A stretch of DNA of 64,000 nucleotides from Coprothermobacter platensis DSM 11748 (GCF_000378005.1 NZ_KB899040.1:1252795-1316794); one strand, 5' to 3'. Shown: positions 53,871-63,970, numbered from the stretch's first letter. Notes: generated by a model from the sequence alone, not told the origin. Numbers and translations: made by a program.

Positions 53871-54893
53871 ATGAAAAGAGTAGCTATTTTAGGTGCAACA
53901 GGATTGGTAGGTCAACGTTTTGTTCAGCTATTAGCTAATCACCCCTATTTTGAGATATCTGCATTGGCAGCATCCAACATGTCTGCTGCCAAGCCGTACA
54001 AAGAGGCTGTCGCCTGGCGTTTAGATACGCCAATTCCTGAAAACGTTATGGACATGATTGTCCAAGAGTGCAAGCCCACATTTGAATGTGACTATGTATT
54101 CTCTGCGCTGCCATCCGACATCGCGGGCCCTATTGAAGATGAATTCATAAACGCTGGGTACACCGTTTTCTCTAATGCCGCCAGCCATCGTATGGATGAT
54201 AACGTCCCGCTGGTAATACCTGAAGTTAATTACCAGCACATGAGCATTGTCCAGAGCCAGCATACAAATGGAAAAATCATAACCAACCCGAACTGCTCCA
54301 CCATAGGCCTTGTCATGGCGCTAAAGCCCATAGCCGATCTATTTGACATAGAAGAAGTTCATGTTGTTACCATGCAAGCACTCTCTGGTGCAGGGTACCC
54401 CGGCGTATCATCACTGGATGTAGTTGACAACGTTTACCCTTATATCAACGGCGAAGAAGAAAAAATTATGACTGAATCCAAGAAAATTCTTGGGAATCTC
54501 AATAATGGTTCCATAAAACCTGCACTTTTCGACATTTTTGCTCAGTGCAACCGTGTGCCTGTAGTGGATGGTCACCTGCTGTCCGTGTTTGTAAAAACAA
54601 AAAAGCCCGCTGACGTAGAACAAATAAAAGGTGCCATAAACAATTTTCAGCCACTAAAGACCTTCAACCTTCCTTCCGCTCCTGAGCACCCACTGGTTTA
54701 TCTTTCTCAAAAGGATACACCTCAACCTCGCTTACATAGAAACCTCGGCAGAGGCATGACCGTAAGCGTTGGCCAACTTACCCAATTCTCTGAGCGCTCC
54801 TTGCGATTCCTAGCGCTCGTGCACAACACCATAAGAGGTGCCGCTGGGTGCGCCATTCTCAACGCAGAAATGTACGAAACAATGCGTTACTAA
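53871..54893 (+). CDS. asd: aspartate-semialdehyde dehydrogenase, archaeal/fungal type
   Basis: The 340-aa enzyme starts with [16 protein letters not shown] and has active-site Cys in [10 protein letters not shown] and the catalytic His near HLLSVFV. The sequence style ([26 protein letters not shown]) is that of the archaeal/eukaryotic Asd group, not the common bacterial one. It ends the methionine operon. AAAGGAG lies 8 nt before the ATG. Confidence 0.9.
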   Translation: MKRVAILGATGLVGQRFVQLLANHPYFEISALAASNMSAAKPYKEAVAWRLDTPIPENVMDMIVQECKPTFECDYVFSALPSDIAGPIEDEFINAGYTVFSNAASHRMDDNVPLVIPEVNYQHMSIVQSQHTNGKIITNPNCSTIGLVMALKPIADLFDIEEVHVVTMQALSGAGYPGVSSLDVVDNVYPYINGEEEKIMTESKKILGNLNNGSIKPALFDIFAQCNRVPVVDGHLLSVFVKTKKPADVEQIKGAINNFQPLKTFNLPSAPEHPLVYLSQKDTPQPRLHRNLGRGMTVSVGQLTQFSERSLRFLALVHNTIRGAAGCAILNAEMYETMRY

Positions 54894-55049
54894 GCAGACT
54901 TTGGCCAACTGCTATGCGCTGAAAAGCTTAGGCTGAAAGCCTCACCTCTACTGGTTCTGCCTTACTGGCGAGCCTTACTTATTTTTCTTTTTTATATCTT
55001 TTTGCCCTTCTGAGTTGTTTTATTAAGTGAATGCAATTAAAGTGGTGTT

Positions 55050-55592
55050 ATGGTGGATGAAATAAAGCTCATAGATAGGATAAAACACGGTGACAGGCGC
55101 GCGCTGGACACCCTCGTAAAAGCTTATTACCAAAATGTTTTTGCTTACTTTTACTACCACACCCAGAACCGAGAGACGGCAATGGATTTAACGCAGGAGG
55201 TATTTGTGAAGGTGGTAGCTTCCATAGAAACGTATGAAAACCGCGGCAGGTTCCGTTCGTGGCTATTTACCATATGCGCAAATCACCTTAGAAATCACTG
55301 GAAGTATGGAAGCACTCATGATGAATACGAACTTGAAGAAGAAAGCGAAGAAGACATGGCTGTAAGCTGGCAGAACATAACAGACAGCACAGACCTTTTG
55401 AACGCGCTTTCTCAAATTTCTACAGATCAGAGAGATTGCGTCATTCTTAAGTATTACTACGGTTTTACCAGCCGAGAAATCGCAGAGATGCTTCATATTA
55501 AAGAGCCCACAGTCAAAGCACGGATACGTTATGGGCTTAGTAAAATCGCTAAGCTGCTGAGAGGAGATGAGACAGGTGGAAAAGAACAGTAA
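55050..55592 (+). CDS. ECF-type RNA polymerase sigma factor
   Basis: A 180-aa sigma factor with region 2 (TAMDLTQEVFVKVV near 48; RFRSWLFTICANHLRNHW) and region 4 (QRDCVILKYYYGFTSREIAEML near 120). It heads an operon with a membrane protein and an ABC exporter. The ATG has a weak ribosome site. Confidence 0.9.
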   Translation: MVDEIKLIDRIKHGDRRALDTLVKAYYQNVFAYFYYHTQNRETAMDLTQEVFVKVVASIETYENRGRFRSWLFTICANHLRNHWKYGSTHDEYELEEESEEDMAVSWQNITDSTDLLNALSQISTDQRDCVILKYYYGFTSREIAEMLHIKEPTVKARIRYGLSKIAKLLRGDETGGKEQ

Positions 55593-56334
55593 TGAAGACG
55601 AGCACATAGAGAAGCTTTTTAAAAGCGTGGATATACCGCAGATTACAGAAAAACAAATTGAATCTGTGGTAAAAGTAGCAGCCGATTATTTGCCTTTAGG
55701 AAGAAAGCACATGAGTTTATGGGATATGGCCATATTAGAACTTCGCACCACATCCATTTTCTTTTGGGCTGCGTGTGCTGCACTCATGGCCATAGCTGTG
55801 CTCTTTATAAGCAGTGCTGAATCTTCCTTTTCTGCAGCGGGCATTTTTATTGTTGTAGCACCTGCTCCTTTGCTCTTCAGCTTACTTGAGATCATGACCA
55901 CCAGAACCCCCAATGTAATAGAACTGGAAAAAGTCTGCAAATACAATGTAAACCAGCTCTATGTGCTAAAAATAATGATTGGCACTGTTTTAAACATTGT
56001 GGTATTGGCTCTAATCAGCGTCTTTTCACTGCATACTTTGAATAGTCCCTTGCAGATGTTCCTTATGGGCTCCACCATAATGCTCACAATCGGTTTTTTA
56101 GCTTTATTGATTGCAACAACACTTGGCCAATCTCTACCAGTAATGGGCATACTTGCAGGTTGGACTATTGCAGCATCGATGCTTTTTGACAATGGTCCAA
56201 AGCTTGCAATGGCTCTGCTTAGTATTAGATTTACACCATTGCTCATCACACTTCTTGTTAGCACCATGCTTTTCGTTCTTACTTTGCATTCCTTTAGCCA
56301 TAAACTGACATCCCTAAGTTTAGGAGGTACATAG
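55576..56334 (+). CDS. membrane protein, possible anti-sigma factor
   Basis: The 252-aa protein has a hydrophilic N-terminal part of about 55 residues and then six hydrophobic helices. Position directly after, and overlapping, an ECF sigma gene suggests an anti-sigma factor, but no ZAS motif is seen. GTG 55576 is chosen since GAGGAG lies 9 nt upstream; ATG 55567 touches that site. Confidence 0.65.
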   Translation: MEKNSNEDEHIEKLFKSVDIPQITEKQIESVVKVAADYLPLGRKHMSLWDMAILELRTTSIFFWAACAALMAIAVLFISSAESSFSAAGIFIVVAPAPLLFSLLEIMTTRTPNVIELEKVCKYNVNQLYVLKIMIGTVLNIVVLALISVFSLHTLNSPLQMFLMGSTIMLTIGFLALLIATTLGQSLPVMGILAGWTIAASMLFDNGPKLAMALLSIRFTPLLITLLVSTMLFVLTLHSFSHKLTSLSLGGT

Positions 56335-56336
56335 CA

Positions 56337-57206
56337 ATGCAGCTCAGAACACAAAACCTAACCAAAAACTTTGGAGACAAATGTGCCGTGGACCATGTGA
56401 GTTTAACCTTTGAACGCGGTGTCTACGGCTTACTGGGCCCAAATGGAGCCGGAAAGACCACGCTCATGCGCATGTTGGTAGATGTTCTGCCGCCATCCTC
56501 AGGTAAAGTCACCCTTGACGGCATAACTATCGGAGAACTGGGAGCCAAATATCGGGACATACTCGGGTACATGCCACAAGAGATTGGCTATTACAGAGAT
56601 TTCACAGCAAAACGCTTTTTACAGTACCTTAGCGCCCTCAAAGGGTTGGACCCAAGGTATGCAAACCGCAGAATTGATGAGCTTTTAGATTTGGTAGGTT
56701 TAGCCGATGTAAAAAACAAAAGGCTTGGGCAATTCTCTGGCGGCATGATAAGGCGCATAGGCATAGCACAGGCACTGCTTAACGATCCCAAGATTCTTAT
56801 TCTGGATGAACCCACAGCCGGCTTAGACCCTAACGAGCGCATACGTTTTAGAAACATACTTTCAGAGCTCTCCGAAGACCGCATCGTCATACTTTCCACA
56901 CACATCGTCTCTGATGTACAGTCCATAGCAGGCCAAGTTATTCTGCTTAAAGAAGGAAAAGTTATTAACTACGATACCACGGAAAACCTGCGTCGTTTGG
57001 TCGACGGAAAGGTTTGGCTTGCTAACGTTAGCCATCGCGAATTGAATGAACTTAAGCAGCGTTTCCCGATTGGCAACGTACTCCAAAAAGACGACCATTT
57101 TGAAATCCGTATAGTAAGCGATTCAAAACCACTTCCGGATGCAACACCGGCAGACCCGTCTTTAGAAGACGTCTTCGTTTACGTTTTTGGAGGAGAGGAA
57201 GAATGA
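56337..57206 (+). CDS. ABC transporter ATP-binding protein
   Basis: A 289-aa ATPase with Walker A GPNGAGKTTL near 38, signature FSGGMIRRIG near 135 and Walker B ILILDEPTAGLDP. It follows the membrane protein by 2 bp and overlaps the next permease by 4 bp. Confidence 0.9.
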   Translation: MQLRTQNLTKNFGDKCAVDHVSLTFERGVYGLLGPNGAGKTTLMRMLVDVLPPSSGKVTLDGITIGELGAKYRDILGYMPQEIGYYRDFTAKRFLQYLSALKGLDPRYANRRIDELLDLVGLADVKNKRLGQFSGGMIRRIGIAQALLNDPKILILDEPTAGLDPNERIRFRNILSELSEDRIVILSTHIVSDVQSIAGQVILLKEGKVINYDTTENLRRLVDGKVWLANVSHRELNELKQRFPIGNVLQKDDHFEIRIVSDSKPLPDATPADPSLEDVFVYVFGGEEE

Positions 57207-58381
57207 ACCTTATCGGTGTTGAGTTCAAGAAGATTATCTCAAAGAAATACGTTTGGATAATAGCTTTATTGGTTGCACTTTTCTATGCTTACCTCATTCT
57301 AAATCTTGCGAACAATTTTAACGTGATTTACACAAAAAATGCTCTTCAGCCAGTTTTTGATGAAATAATGGACGCAGCTTACAATCCTCAAGTGCAAGAA
57401 TATATTATAAATAAAGGATTTAATGTTACTTTCGAGGAAATTCAACCCATGATTTCTCCTAAAATAACGCAAACTATTGAGCAGTACCAAGGCAAAGTAT
57501 ATGAAGGTTATGATGTAGCAAAAGAGTTGAAGGAAGAAGCAGCCTTGCGTATTGAAAGCCTGGTTGAGCGGAACGTCACCATAAGTCAAAGAATAGAAGA
57601 ACTAAAGAATGCACCCGACACACCGCTCAACAGATATTTGCTTCAGCAGTACACCCACATGCCAAAAATGGAGCCCAACCTGACCCGTTGGGACGATTGG
57701 ATAGATATAAACAACTCTATGCTTCCGTTATTGATAGCCTTTGTGATTATACTGGGCATATCTGGTGTTTACACGAGTGAGTACACCAGTAAAATGCATG
57801 GCATATTACTTACAACAAAAAACGGCAGGAGCAAACTCTTTTGGAGTAAGTTACTGGCAAGCTGCTTATTTGCCGCTCTGACTGTAATCATTTTTCAGGT
57901 TTTTGCAGCGCTACTTTACACGCATGTTTATGGCATTCCCTTTAAGAACACGCCAATGGACAGCCTTACATCCTTTTATAAAAGACCAAATACCATGTGG
58001 GCTTTGCAGTTTTATCTTTGCCAGCTCGTAGGCTCTTTGCTTGGAGCTATGGTACTTACAGCAGTAACGTTGTGCATATCGTCTTTCTGCCGCAGCAACT
58101 TAGCCAGCTTTTTCCTTTCAGGCATCTATTTTGCCTTAGGTACCCTTTACTCGCAAAATCTCGAAGGTCAATATATCAGCTCTAAAGTGACCATATTCGC
58201 TGATGTAAGCACATTCTCATTGATGTCCCTCACAGACGTTTTGGGGAATGGAAAGGTGTTTATTGTTGGAAACAGCGCCATCCCCACCATTGAGCTAACC
58301 GTTATTGCTCAAGCGGTTATATTCGCTGTAGCTCTTTCGCTAACCTATCTTTTCTACAATAGAAAGGAGATAGATGCATGA
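57203..58381 (+). CDS. ABC-2-type permease subunit 1
   Basis: The 392-aa protein has one N-terminal helix, a soluble segment of about 130 residues with coiled-coil character (KELKEEAALRIESL, ISQRIEELKN) and about five to six C-terminal helices. It is the first of two permease genes, overlapping both neighbours by ATGA. Confidence 0.78.
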   Translation: MNLIGVEFKKIISKKYVWIIALLVALFYAYLILNLANNFNVIYTKNALQPVFDEIMDAAYNPQVQEYIINKGFNVTFEEIQPMISPKITQTIEQYQGKVYEGYDVAKELKEEAALRIESLVERNVTISQRIEELKNAPDTPLNRYLLQQYTHMPKMEPNLTRWDDWIDINNSMLPLLIAFVIILGISGVYTSEYTSKMHGILLTTKNGRSKLFWSKLLASCLFAALTVIIFQVFAALLYTHVYGIPFKNTPMDSLTSFYKRPNTMWALQFYLCQLVGSLLGAMVLTAVTLCISSFCRSNLASFFLSGIYFALGTLYSQNLEGQYISSKVTIFADVSTFSLMSLTDVLGNGKVFIVGNSAIPTIELTVIAQAVIFAVALSLTYLFYNRKEIDA

Positions 58382-59214
58382 TTAATAAAAGAGGCAGTAG
58401 ACGTAATCTTATGATAGCTGAACTAAAAACGCTGCTAAATACTCGCTGGACATTTATCGTTCTTGGCGCTTATGCTTTATTTTCTTATGGAGTTTTCTTT
58501 TCTGAAGGATTCAGACAGATATGGGTGCAAGTGCTTGATGGAAACTTACTTACTACCATGTTTAATCTCTACATGCCAACATTTCTTTTCATAGTTGTAC
58601 TTCTGAGTGCAGCACCAATTTTTGCCGGTGACAAGAAAAATGGTATGGAAGAGCTTGGGGATACCTGCTTCTACGGTAAAACGGTCAGGAGAAAAGCAAA
58701 AGTAGAAGCTATGGTTCTTTATACCTTTCTCGTCACAATAGCAGGCTTTTTTATAACGGCCATGATGTCATTAGTAAGTAAATCGCCTCTTAACCTTGCT
58801 AATAGAGCTTTTGAGGCAACAACTTCAGATGTAGTCATGAGTAATGGTCTATTTTACTTATTTTGCTTTGCCATGATTTTGCTTGGGCTGCTTGTGGTGA
58901 CATCAGTAGTGGTACTTAGCTCTTCAAAAAGCGACGATGTAATTGTGCCTCTGGCATCAGGCATACTAATTTATGGAGTGGAACTGGCTCTATATCTCAA
59001 ACCTGTAGCAAAAATTTTGTGGGATATAAACCTGTTTAGGATGCTTAGGCCTTACACAATGTTGCTTATTTCCTTGTATTTTGATTCCACCGCAAAAGCC
59101 ATCGTAGCAAGCGTTATCATATTTTCCTTGCTAAGCGTAGGATTATTTGCGCTCACTATTAATAACCGTTCCCGGGTGAAGACAGAACGTGTCTTGTCTT
59201 CACAAAGTACGTAA
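58378..59214 (+). CDS. ABC-2-type permease subunit 2
   Basis: A 278-aa membrane protein with about six hydrophobic helices. Together with the two preceding genes it forms an exporter under the ECF sigma factor. Its last codons belong to a 33-bp sequence that recurs at 63101-63133. Confidence 0.75.
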   Translation: MINKRGSRRNLMIAELKTLLNTRWTFIVLGAYALFSYGVFFSEGFRQIWVQVLDGNLLTTMFNLYMPTFLFIVVLLSAAPIFAGDKKNGMEELGDTCFYGKTVRRKAKVEAMVLYTFLVTIAGFFITAMMSLVSKSPLNLANRAFEATTSDVVMSNGLFYLFCFAMILLGLLVVTSVVVLSSSKSDDVIVPLASGILIYGVELALYLKPVAKILWDINLFRMLRPYTMLLISLYFDSTAKAIVASVIIFSLLSVGLFALTINNRSRVKTERVLSSQST

Positions 59215-59241
59215 GAACTATGAACGCATGGAGTGATTTTA

Positions 59242-59277
59242 AGGGTTTGCCCGTTTTTGTCAAGGCAAGCCCTGTTT
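59242..59277 (+). terminator. terminator of the ECF/ABC operon
   Basis: AGGGTTTGCC (59242-59251) pairs with GGCAAGCCCT (59264-59273) with one G-T wobble; TGTTTATA follows. Confidence 0.65.
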
Positions 59278-59319
59278 ATATGTTTAGTATCTAAAGAGTT
59301 GTTACGTGAAGCGCCCGAA

Positions 59320-59849
59320 CTTGGTGTTTAGAACGCAGTAGCGTAGGAAGATCCTTGGATAGGCTACAAAAAGGTATACTGCCCTATACCTATATGTAGA
59401 ACCCGACCAACGTGGAGTTGTATTCTAAAAGCAAATGGTCAAGCCGTTGCCAAGTCAGGATATCAGGGAATAGTGTAGAGGACATCCTTGGACAAATAGA
59501 AATGTACATGCAATGCTCTGCAGACGACTTTACATAAGACTTGGAAGCCAAATTTAAGATGGGTGCAGCGGTTTTACATGACTTGCTGAGAGCACGCTAC
59601 AAACAGTGAAACTTGCATATACCAGCAAACTCGTAAAACTTCAGGAAGCTAAATCTGATGATTTGAAAATATTTACAAAGAGACTCAGACATAGCTGGTA
59701 GACTGGTATTGGCAAACATAACCATGTGCTCAAATATCTTATATTTCTGATGTGCTACCACCGACTTTTTCTTCGCACATTGCTGTTCGGGAGTGCCGAA
59801 GAGCAATCTAAACAGGAAGTTTGCAACATCACCCAAAACAATATATAAT
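59320..59849 (+). pseudogene. decayed gene of unknown family
   Basis: A plus-strand frame with protein-like composition (SVEDILGQIEMYMQ, then after a stop DLEAKFKMGAAVLHDLLRAR) shifts by one base near 59605. It then continues (KLAYTSKLVKLQEAKSDDLK, later LIFLMCYHRLFLRTLLFGSA) with another stop, to a final TAA near 59847. At least three stops and one frameshift show it is dead. No family recognised. Confidence 0.4.
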
Positions 59850-60510
59850 CGCAAGTTTAAAGGAATGCGATCTCATTCCAAAGCCATACAAGGATTTAGT
59901 AGACAGCCTCTTTGCAAATATTTTTCAGTTTCGGAATGGGGTCAAAGTCTGTTAATCACAGCATAAAGACCCAACTATTGTAGAACATAAAACCAGTAAG
60001 ATACTCTGTTAATCCCTGGCTGCTATACGGGGGAATGAAAAAGCTCAGTTTTGAAAACATAGCGTAGATGCTACAGGCTTTCTCCAAGTTATAGGCATAC
60101 TCGTGAGTGCTTTTTGCTTATAAAAAAGGCAACGCAATAGGCAAATGCCTAAGCTAATTGATATCTTTACGAAAAAACCGCCTGTAACTATTCTAATAGT
60201 AAAAAACGTGTGTGGGTTGTATTAGTCTTTGATACGTGGCAAAGGAAAATAAACGTTACCCGTAATGCCTGTAACGTAAGGAATTAGAAGCCCATAATGT
60301 CATGTAATCACTAATTTTGCTTTAGTTATAGGTATCATCCTAGTCAGAACCGAGTGTTTAGCACCAGTAAAAAGTCGCATTTTTCATCGAAGCCATGATA
60401 GACTTGTCAATAGGTAAAGGAAAGAGGTAGGAGTAACAATTAAGCATCCTGTGCAGGTAAGCTCAAACAAAGCTAAAATTCCTGTTCCGTCAATTGGGAT
60501 TGGTCAGGCC
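59850..60510. other. degraded intergenic region
   Basis: About 660 bp with no intact frame. Short protein-like pieces in changing frames suggest old coding sequence. A 6-bp inverted repeat (GGAATG/CATTCC) near 59863 is the only structure seen. Confidence 0.4.
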
Positions 60511-60522
60511 CAGAGGTGTTAA

Positions 60523-61692
60523 TTGAAAAAGAGTAGTCGTTTGTGTGTGTTGGTAGTCGCATTTGCTATTTGCTTTGCTGAATTATGTTTGTTTAGCGGT
60601 TGTTCTAATCCTACTAAGCAGGATACTACATTGTCAGGAAACATTATGTATCTATCAATAGTGTACACAGCTCTCGACCCAAGTGCTACAGACAGGTCGC
60701 AAGCAAGAACAACTTATTTCTATATTTATGACATCAGTAAGAAAGAACTGAAGAAGATGTACTCCATTACAGCTCCTTCTTCCTATCCTGTTGGAGTTGT
60801 AGATTACAAGAATTCCAAGGTTTATTATTCCATATGGGGCGATCTGAAAAATACTGCTGATAAGGCAGGAGACAAACTGCAGTGTTACGACCTTAAAACA
60901 CATAAGACAACCGATATCACTTCAATGCACCATAGTTTCAATCAGATCACGTTGTTTGCCAATCAGATATTTGCCATTTCCGCAGGGCTAGAAAGTAATG
61001 GAAGTAGGCAGCTAACAAGAATAAACCCTATAACCCATGAATTTACACCAATTTCCCCAGATAACACGGACATTGAGTATAGAGATTATTCCATTGATTA
61101 CAGTACAGGTGAGATACTCACCCTGTCATATTCTGATTTCTCAGATAGGCACGCTCCAGAAAGCAAAGATAACTCTGGTATCATTAAGGCACCACCTATA
61201 TTCTTGTCTGTTACCAATACTCGCCTTGACACACCTAAAGTAATCTACACTTTTTCTCAGAGGCCATATTATTCTCCGTATGGGTATAATTGGGACAAAG
61301 ATCCAGAAACAAAGAAGCTAGCTGAAAAGACGGCAAACAATCTGGATGTAGCCGCACCGAGCCGAATGGACAGCAATAATATACTCTTTTTGGGTGCTCC
61401 AGATGTGTTTAGCAATGATATAAAACTCAAGGTGCTCCACTTGGACACTAAAACCGTAGATGACTTCCCTATCAAAGGTGTAAAGTACTACTCAAGACCG
61501 CTTGTTTCGCCTAATAAAAAGGGCATGTTCATTTCTTTAAAGATGGAGAATGGTGAAGGCGGCATGTATTATTACACATTTGCTAATAAGAAATTGGAGT
61601 ACTTGTTTTCCATAAACGATGTAAAGAAAGATCTGCTTACTCAGACTGCCAGCTCTTTAGTGACTACAGAAATACAATTGATTGTAGAATAA
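60523..61692 (+). CDS. lipoprotein, beta-propeller-like, paralogue 1
   Basis: The 389-aa protein has a lipoprotein signal peptide with lipobox LFSGC (Cys about 27). It contains repeated YxYDxxxKxL strands typical of propeller-like surface proteins (FYIYDISKKELKKMYSI, VDYKNSKVYYS, YRDYSIDYSTGEILTLSYSD). It is closely related to the next gene. Start TTG with GAGGTG 5 nt upstream. Function unknown. Confidence 0.78.
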   Translation: MKKSSRLCVLVVAFAICFAELCLFSGCSNPTKQDTTLSGNIMYLSIVYTALDPSATDRSQARTTYFYIYDISKKELKKMYSITAPSSYPVGVVDYKNSKVYYSIWGDLKNTADKAGDKLQCYDLKTHKTTDITSMHHSFNQITLFANQIFAISAGLESNGSRQLTRINPITHEFTPISPDNTDIEYRDYSIDYSTGEILTLSYSDFSDRHAPESKDNSGIIKAPPIFLSVTNTRLDTPKVIYTFSQRPYYSPYGYNWDKDPETKKLAEKTANNLDVAAPSRMDSNNILFLGAPDVFSNDIKLKVLHLDTKTVDDFPIKGVKYYSRPLVSPNKKGMFISLKMENGEGGMYYYTFANKKLEYLFSINDVKKDLLTQTASSLVTTEIQLIVE

Positions 61693-61730
61693 TGACTTCT
61701 CGATAAGGTGTGGAAAACGGAGGTTTATCT

Positions 61731-62891
61731 ATGAAGATGGCGATTAGAGGAACTTCTTTTTTTGCGGTGTTCATTTTATGTATAGAGTTATTCACGCTCA
61801 GTGGATGTTCTATTACCAGTTCATCAAATAAAAGTTCTATGGCTTATATATCATTAGTTTATACATACAGCGATACACAAGAAACGGACCCGTCAAAGAA
61901 AATTAAAACACTATTTTACATTTACGACTTAGCTAATAAGCAGTTAAAGCCCATATATAGTATCTCTGGTACGAGTATGTACTCAACCGGGATAGTGGAT
62001 TACAAAAATTCCAAAGTCTACTACACAATGCCTGCTAACAATCACGATACATTGCAAGTCGACAACGAGGCAGGATACAAGTTAATTTCCTATGATTTAA
62101 AAACACATACAACTAAGGACATTACCGGTTTTCACCATGAATTTAAACAGCTTAACCTGCTTAATGGCAAAATCATTGGCATCGTGAAAGGTTCTGAAAG
62201 TAATGGGAATTCCCAGTTATCTTTAATTGACCCTGCCACTGGCATCGTCGAACCTATTTCCCCAGACGATACGGATGTAGTATATAGAGATTACTCTATT
62301 GACCATAGTACTGGCGAAATACTTACGCTAACCTACTCAGACTTTGCACGAAGGAATGAAAATGTAGGTATAAGTACAAGAACAGTATTACCATGTCCCT
62401 ACTACCTTTCTGTAACGGACTCAAAGCTTAGCCCACCTAAGGTGATTTATACATTCTCTAGGTATATCTATTATACAGAATATGGATCTAGCTTGCATGA
62501 GGACCCACAGCTAACAGAGCTGGCACTCCGAACAGCGAACAACATAGAGGTAAAGGCAGCAAGCAGAATGGATGATAACAACATACTTGTCATAGCTGCT
62601 ACGTCTTCTTTAACCAATAACGCTACACTGAAGATACTTCATCTGGATAAAAAAACTGTTGACGACTTTCCGATCGCAGGTGTCAAGTATTATTCAAAAC
62701 CACTTGCTACACTTGACAGAAAAGGCATGATCATGAATTTAGTTATGCAGGATGGAACGAGTGGCACATATTACTACAAGTTTGCCGACAAAAGCTTAAA
62801 ACTGCTTTTCTCACTTCAGGATGCACAGAAAGGGCTGCCTAATACTGCAACGCACCTGAATCTTATAGATATGGAATTTGTAGTGCAATAA
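61731..62891 (+). CDS. lipoprotein, beta-propeller-like, paralogue 2
   Basis: The 386-aa protein has lipobox TLSGC and the same repeated segments as its upstream neighbour (FYIYDLANKQLKPIYSI, VDYKNSKVYYT, YRDYSIDHSTGEILTLTYSD, KTVDDFPIAGVKYYSKPL). The pair arose by tandem duplication. ATG 61731 has GGAGG 7 nt upstream; the longer frame would start before that site. Confidence 0.78.
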   Translation: MKMAIRGTSFFAVFILCIELFTLSGCSITSSSNKSSMAYISLVYTYSDTQETDPSKKIKTLFYIYDLANKQLKPIYSISGTSMYSTGIVDYKNSKVYYTMPANNHDTLQVDNEAGYKLISYDLKTHTTKDITGFHHEFKQLNLLNGKIIGIVKGSESNGNSQLSLIDPATGIVEPISPDDTDVVYRDYSIDHSTGEILTLTYSDFARRNENVGISTRTVLPCPYYLSVTDSKLSPPKVIYTFSRYIYYTEYGSSLHEDPQLTELALRTANNIEVKAASRMDDNNILVIAATSSLTNNATLKILHLDKKTVDDFPIAGVKYYSKPLATLDRKGMIMNLVMQDGTSGTYYYKFADKSLKLLFSLQDAQKGLPNTATHLNLIDMEFVVQ

Positions 62892-63034
62892 ACTTTCTAC
62901 TTATTTGCATACGCTTAAGACTTAGAAAAAGGAAAGCTTAATACTGTAAAATCTATAGATCCGTACAAGTCACGTATTGAGACTGAAACAAATGTAGGTA
63001 GTTAAAACATCGCAGAGTCGGCGAAAATCTTCAT

Positions 63035-63217
63035 ATGACGGCCGTAGAATTGGATAAACAAGATCAGTGTCTACACACTAAGTTCCTGCGCAAGGGCAAA
63101 AACGTGTTTTGTCTTCACAAAGTACGTAAGAACCTACCGCCTCGAAAAGAGGGCTTTCTAATCAGTGCATATTTAGTTTCTGAAGAGCTACTTGACTTGC
63201 ACGAAAAAAAAGATTAG
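63035..63217 (+). pseudogene. short frame containing a copy of the 33-bp repeat
   Basis: A 60-codon frame (MTAVELDKQDQCLH...) has no ribosome site and lies in a 425-bp gap. It includes 63101-63133, nearly identical to 59186-59218 but read in another frame there. I take it as a recombined fragment rather than a gene. Confidence 0.3.
63101..63133. repeat. 33-bp repeat, copy 2 (copy 1 at 59186-59218)
   Basis: The two copies match at 32 of 33 positions (AACGTGT, one C/T difference, then TTGTCTTCACAAAGTACG and onward). Copy 1 covers the stop of the ABC permease gene. They lie 3.9 kb apart in direct orientation and bracket the lipoprotein pair and the decayed region. Confidence 0.75.
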
Positions 63218-63316
63218 ACTAAAAGATGATAGAGGGGATGAGGTAATATGAGATAGTTAAAAAGGGAGTTATGGAGTATGAGGAAGCTAAAAGCAGAAAC
63301 AAAAGGGGGTAAAAGT

Positions 63317-63970
63317 ATGAAAAAGACAGTGAGAAACATTATCATTTTCCTGGTAATAACCGCATTGGTGGGAACCTTTTCGCCCATGGGGATGAAGCAG
63401 TCCGCTGCTCAAATAACAACACCAGAAGAAACCGTATATCAATATATCAGTGCACTAAACAACCATAACTGGAATGAAGTTGTCTCCTTGCTTACAGGTG
63501 ATGAGCAAAGTGCAGTAAAGGGCTTCATAGCTAATCCAGAAAATGAAGGCCAAGACATTTTAGGTGTCTTAAGCGCTCAAATTGTTGAAATTAAAGAAAT
63601 GCCTTCGGATGCAGCCAGATTCGCGACAACAGTAGATTCGTATAGATCCACTTACGGCGATGTTCACGTGTTTTATGCTGGCATAAACTATACCGTTGAA
63701 AACGAAAGCGAATTTTACCTGAATGGTGTCAACTACAACTTGATAGTGGTGGTTCCTGAAAACGGTAGTTGGCGCATAGTTCAATTCTCAATGGCACCGA
63801 TTGATACCTTTGTAAAATGGGGCTATGGTTTTAATTCCCCATCAGAGAATGCAGCCCTAGAAGTGCTCAAACAGAGAGAAGAAGGTAGGATAGTCAATTA
63901 TCAAGGCAAACTTCTTGGGACAAATATAGCAACTGAAGAACAGCTTAATGAGGAGAAAGGCGAACAATAA
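63317..63970 (+). CDS. secreted NTF2-like protein
   Basis: The 217-aa protein begins with a signal peptide (MKKTVRNIIIFLVITALVG). The region about 35-170 (ETVYQYISALNNHNWNEVVSLL, then strands ending in GSWRIVQFS) resembles NTF2/DUF4878-type folds. The charged C-terminus is unrelated to them. Start ATG 63317 is preferred since AAGGGGG lies 7 nt upstream; ATG 63278 also has a fair site. Function unknown. Confidence 0.6.
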   Translation: MKKTVRNIIIFLVITALVGTFSPMGMKQSAAQITTPEETVYQYISALNNHNWNEVVSLLTGDEQSAVKGFIANPENEGQDILGVLSAQIVEIKEMPSDAARFATTVDSYRSTYGDVHVFYAGINYTVENESEFYLNGVNYNLIVVVPENGSWRIVQFSMAPIDTFVKWGYGFNSPSENAALEVLKQREEGRIVNYQGKLLGTNIATEEQLNEEKGEQ

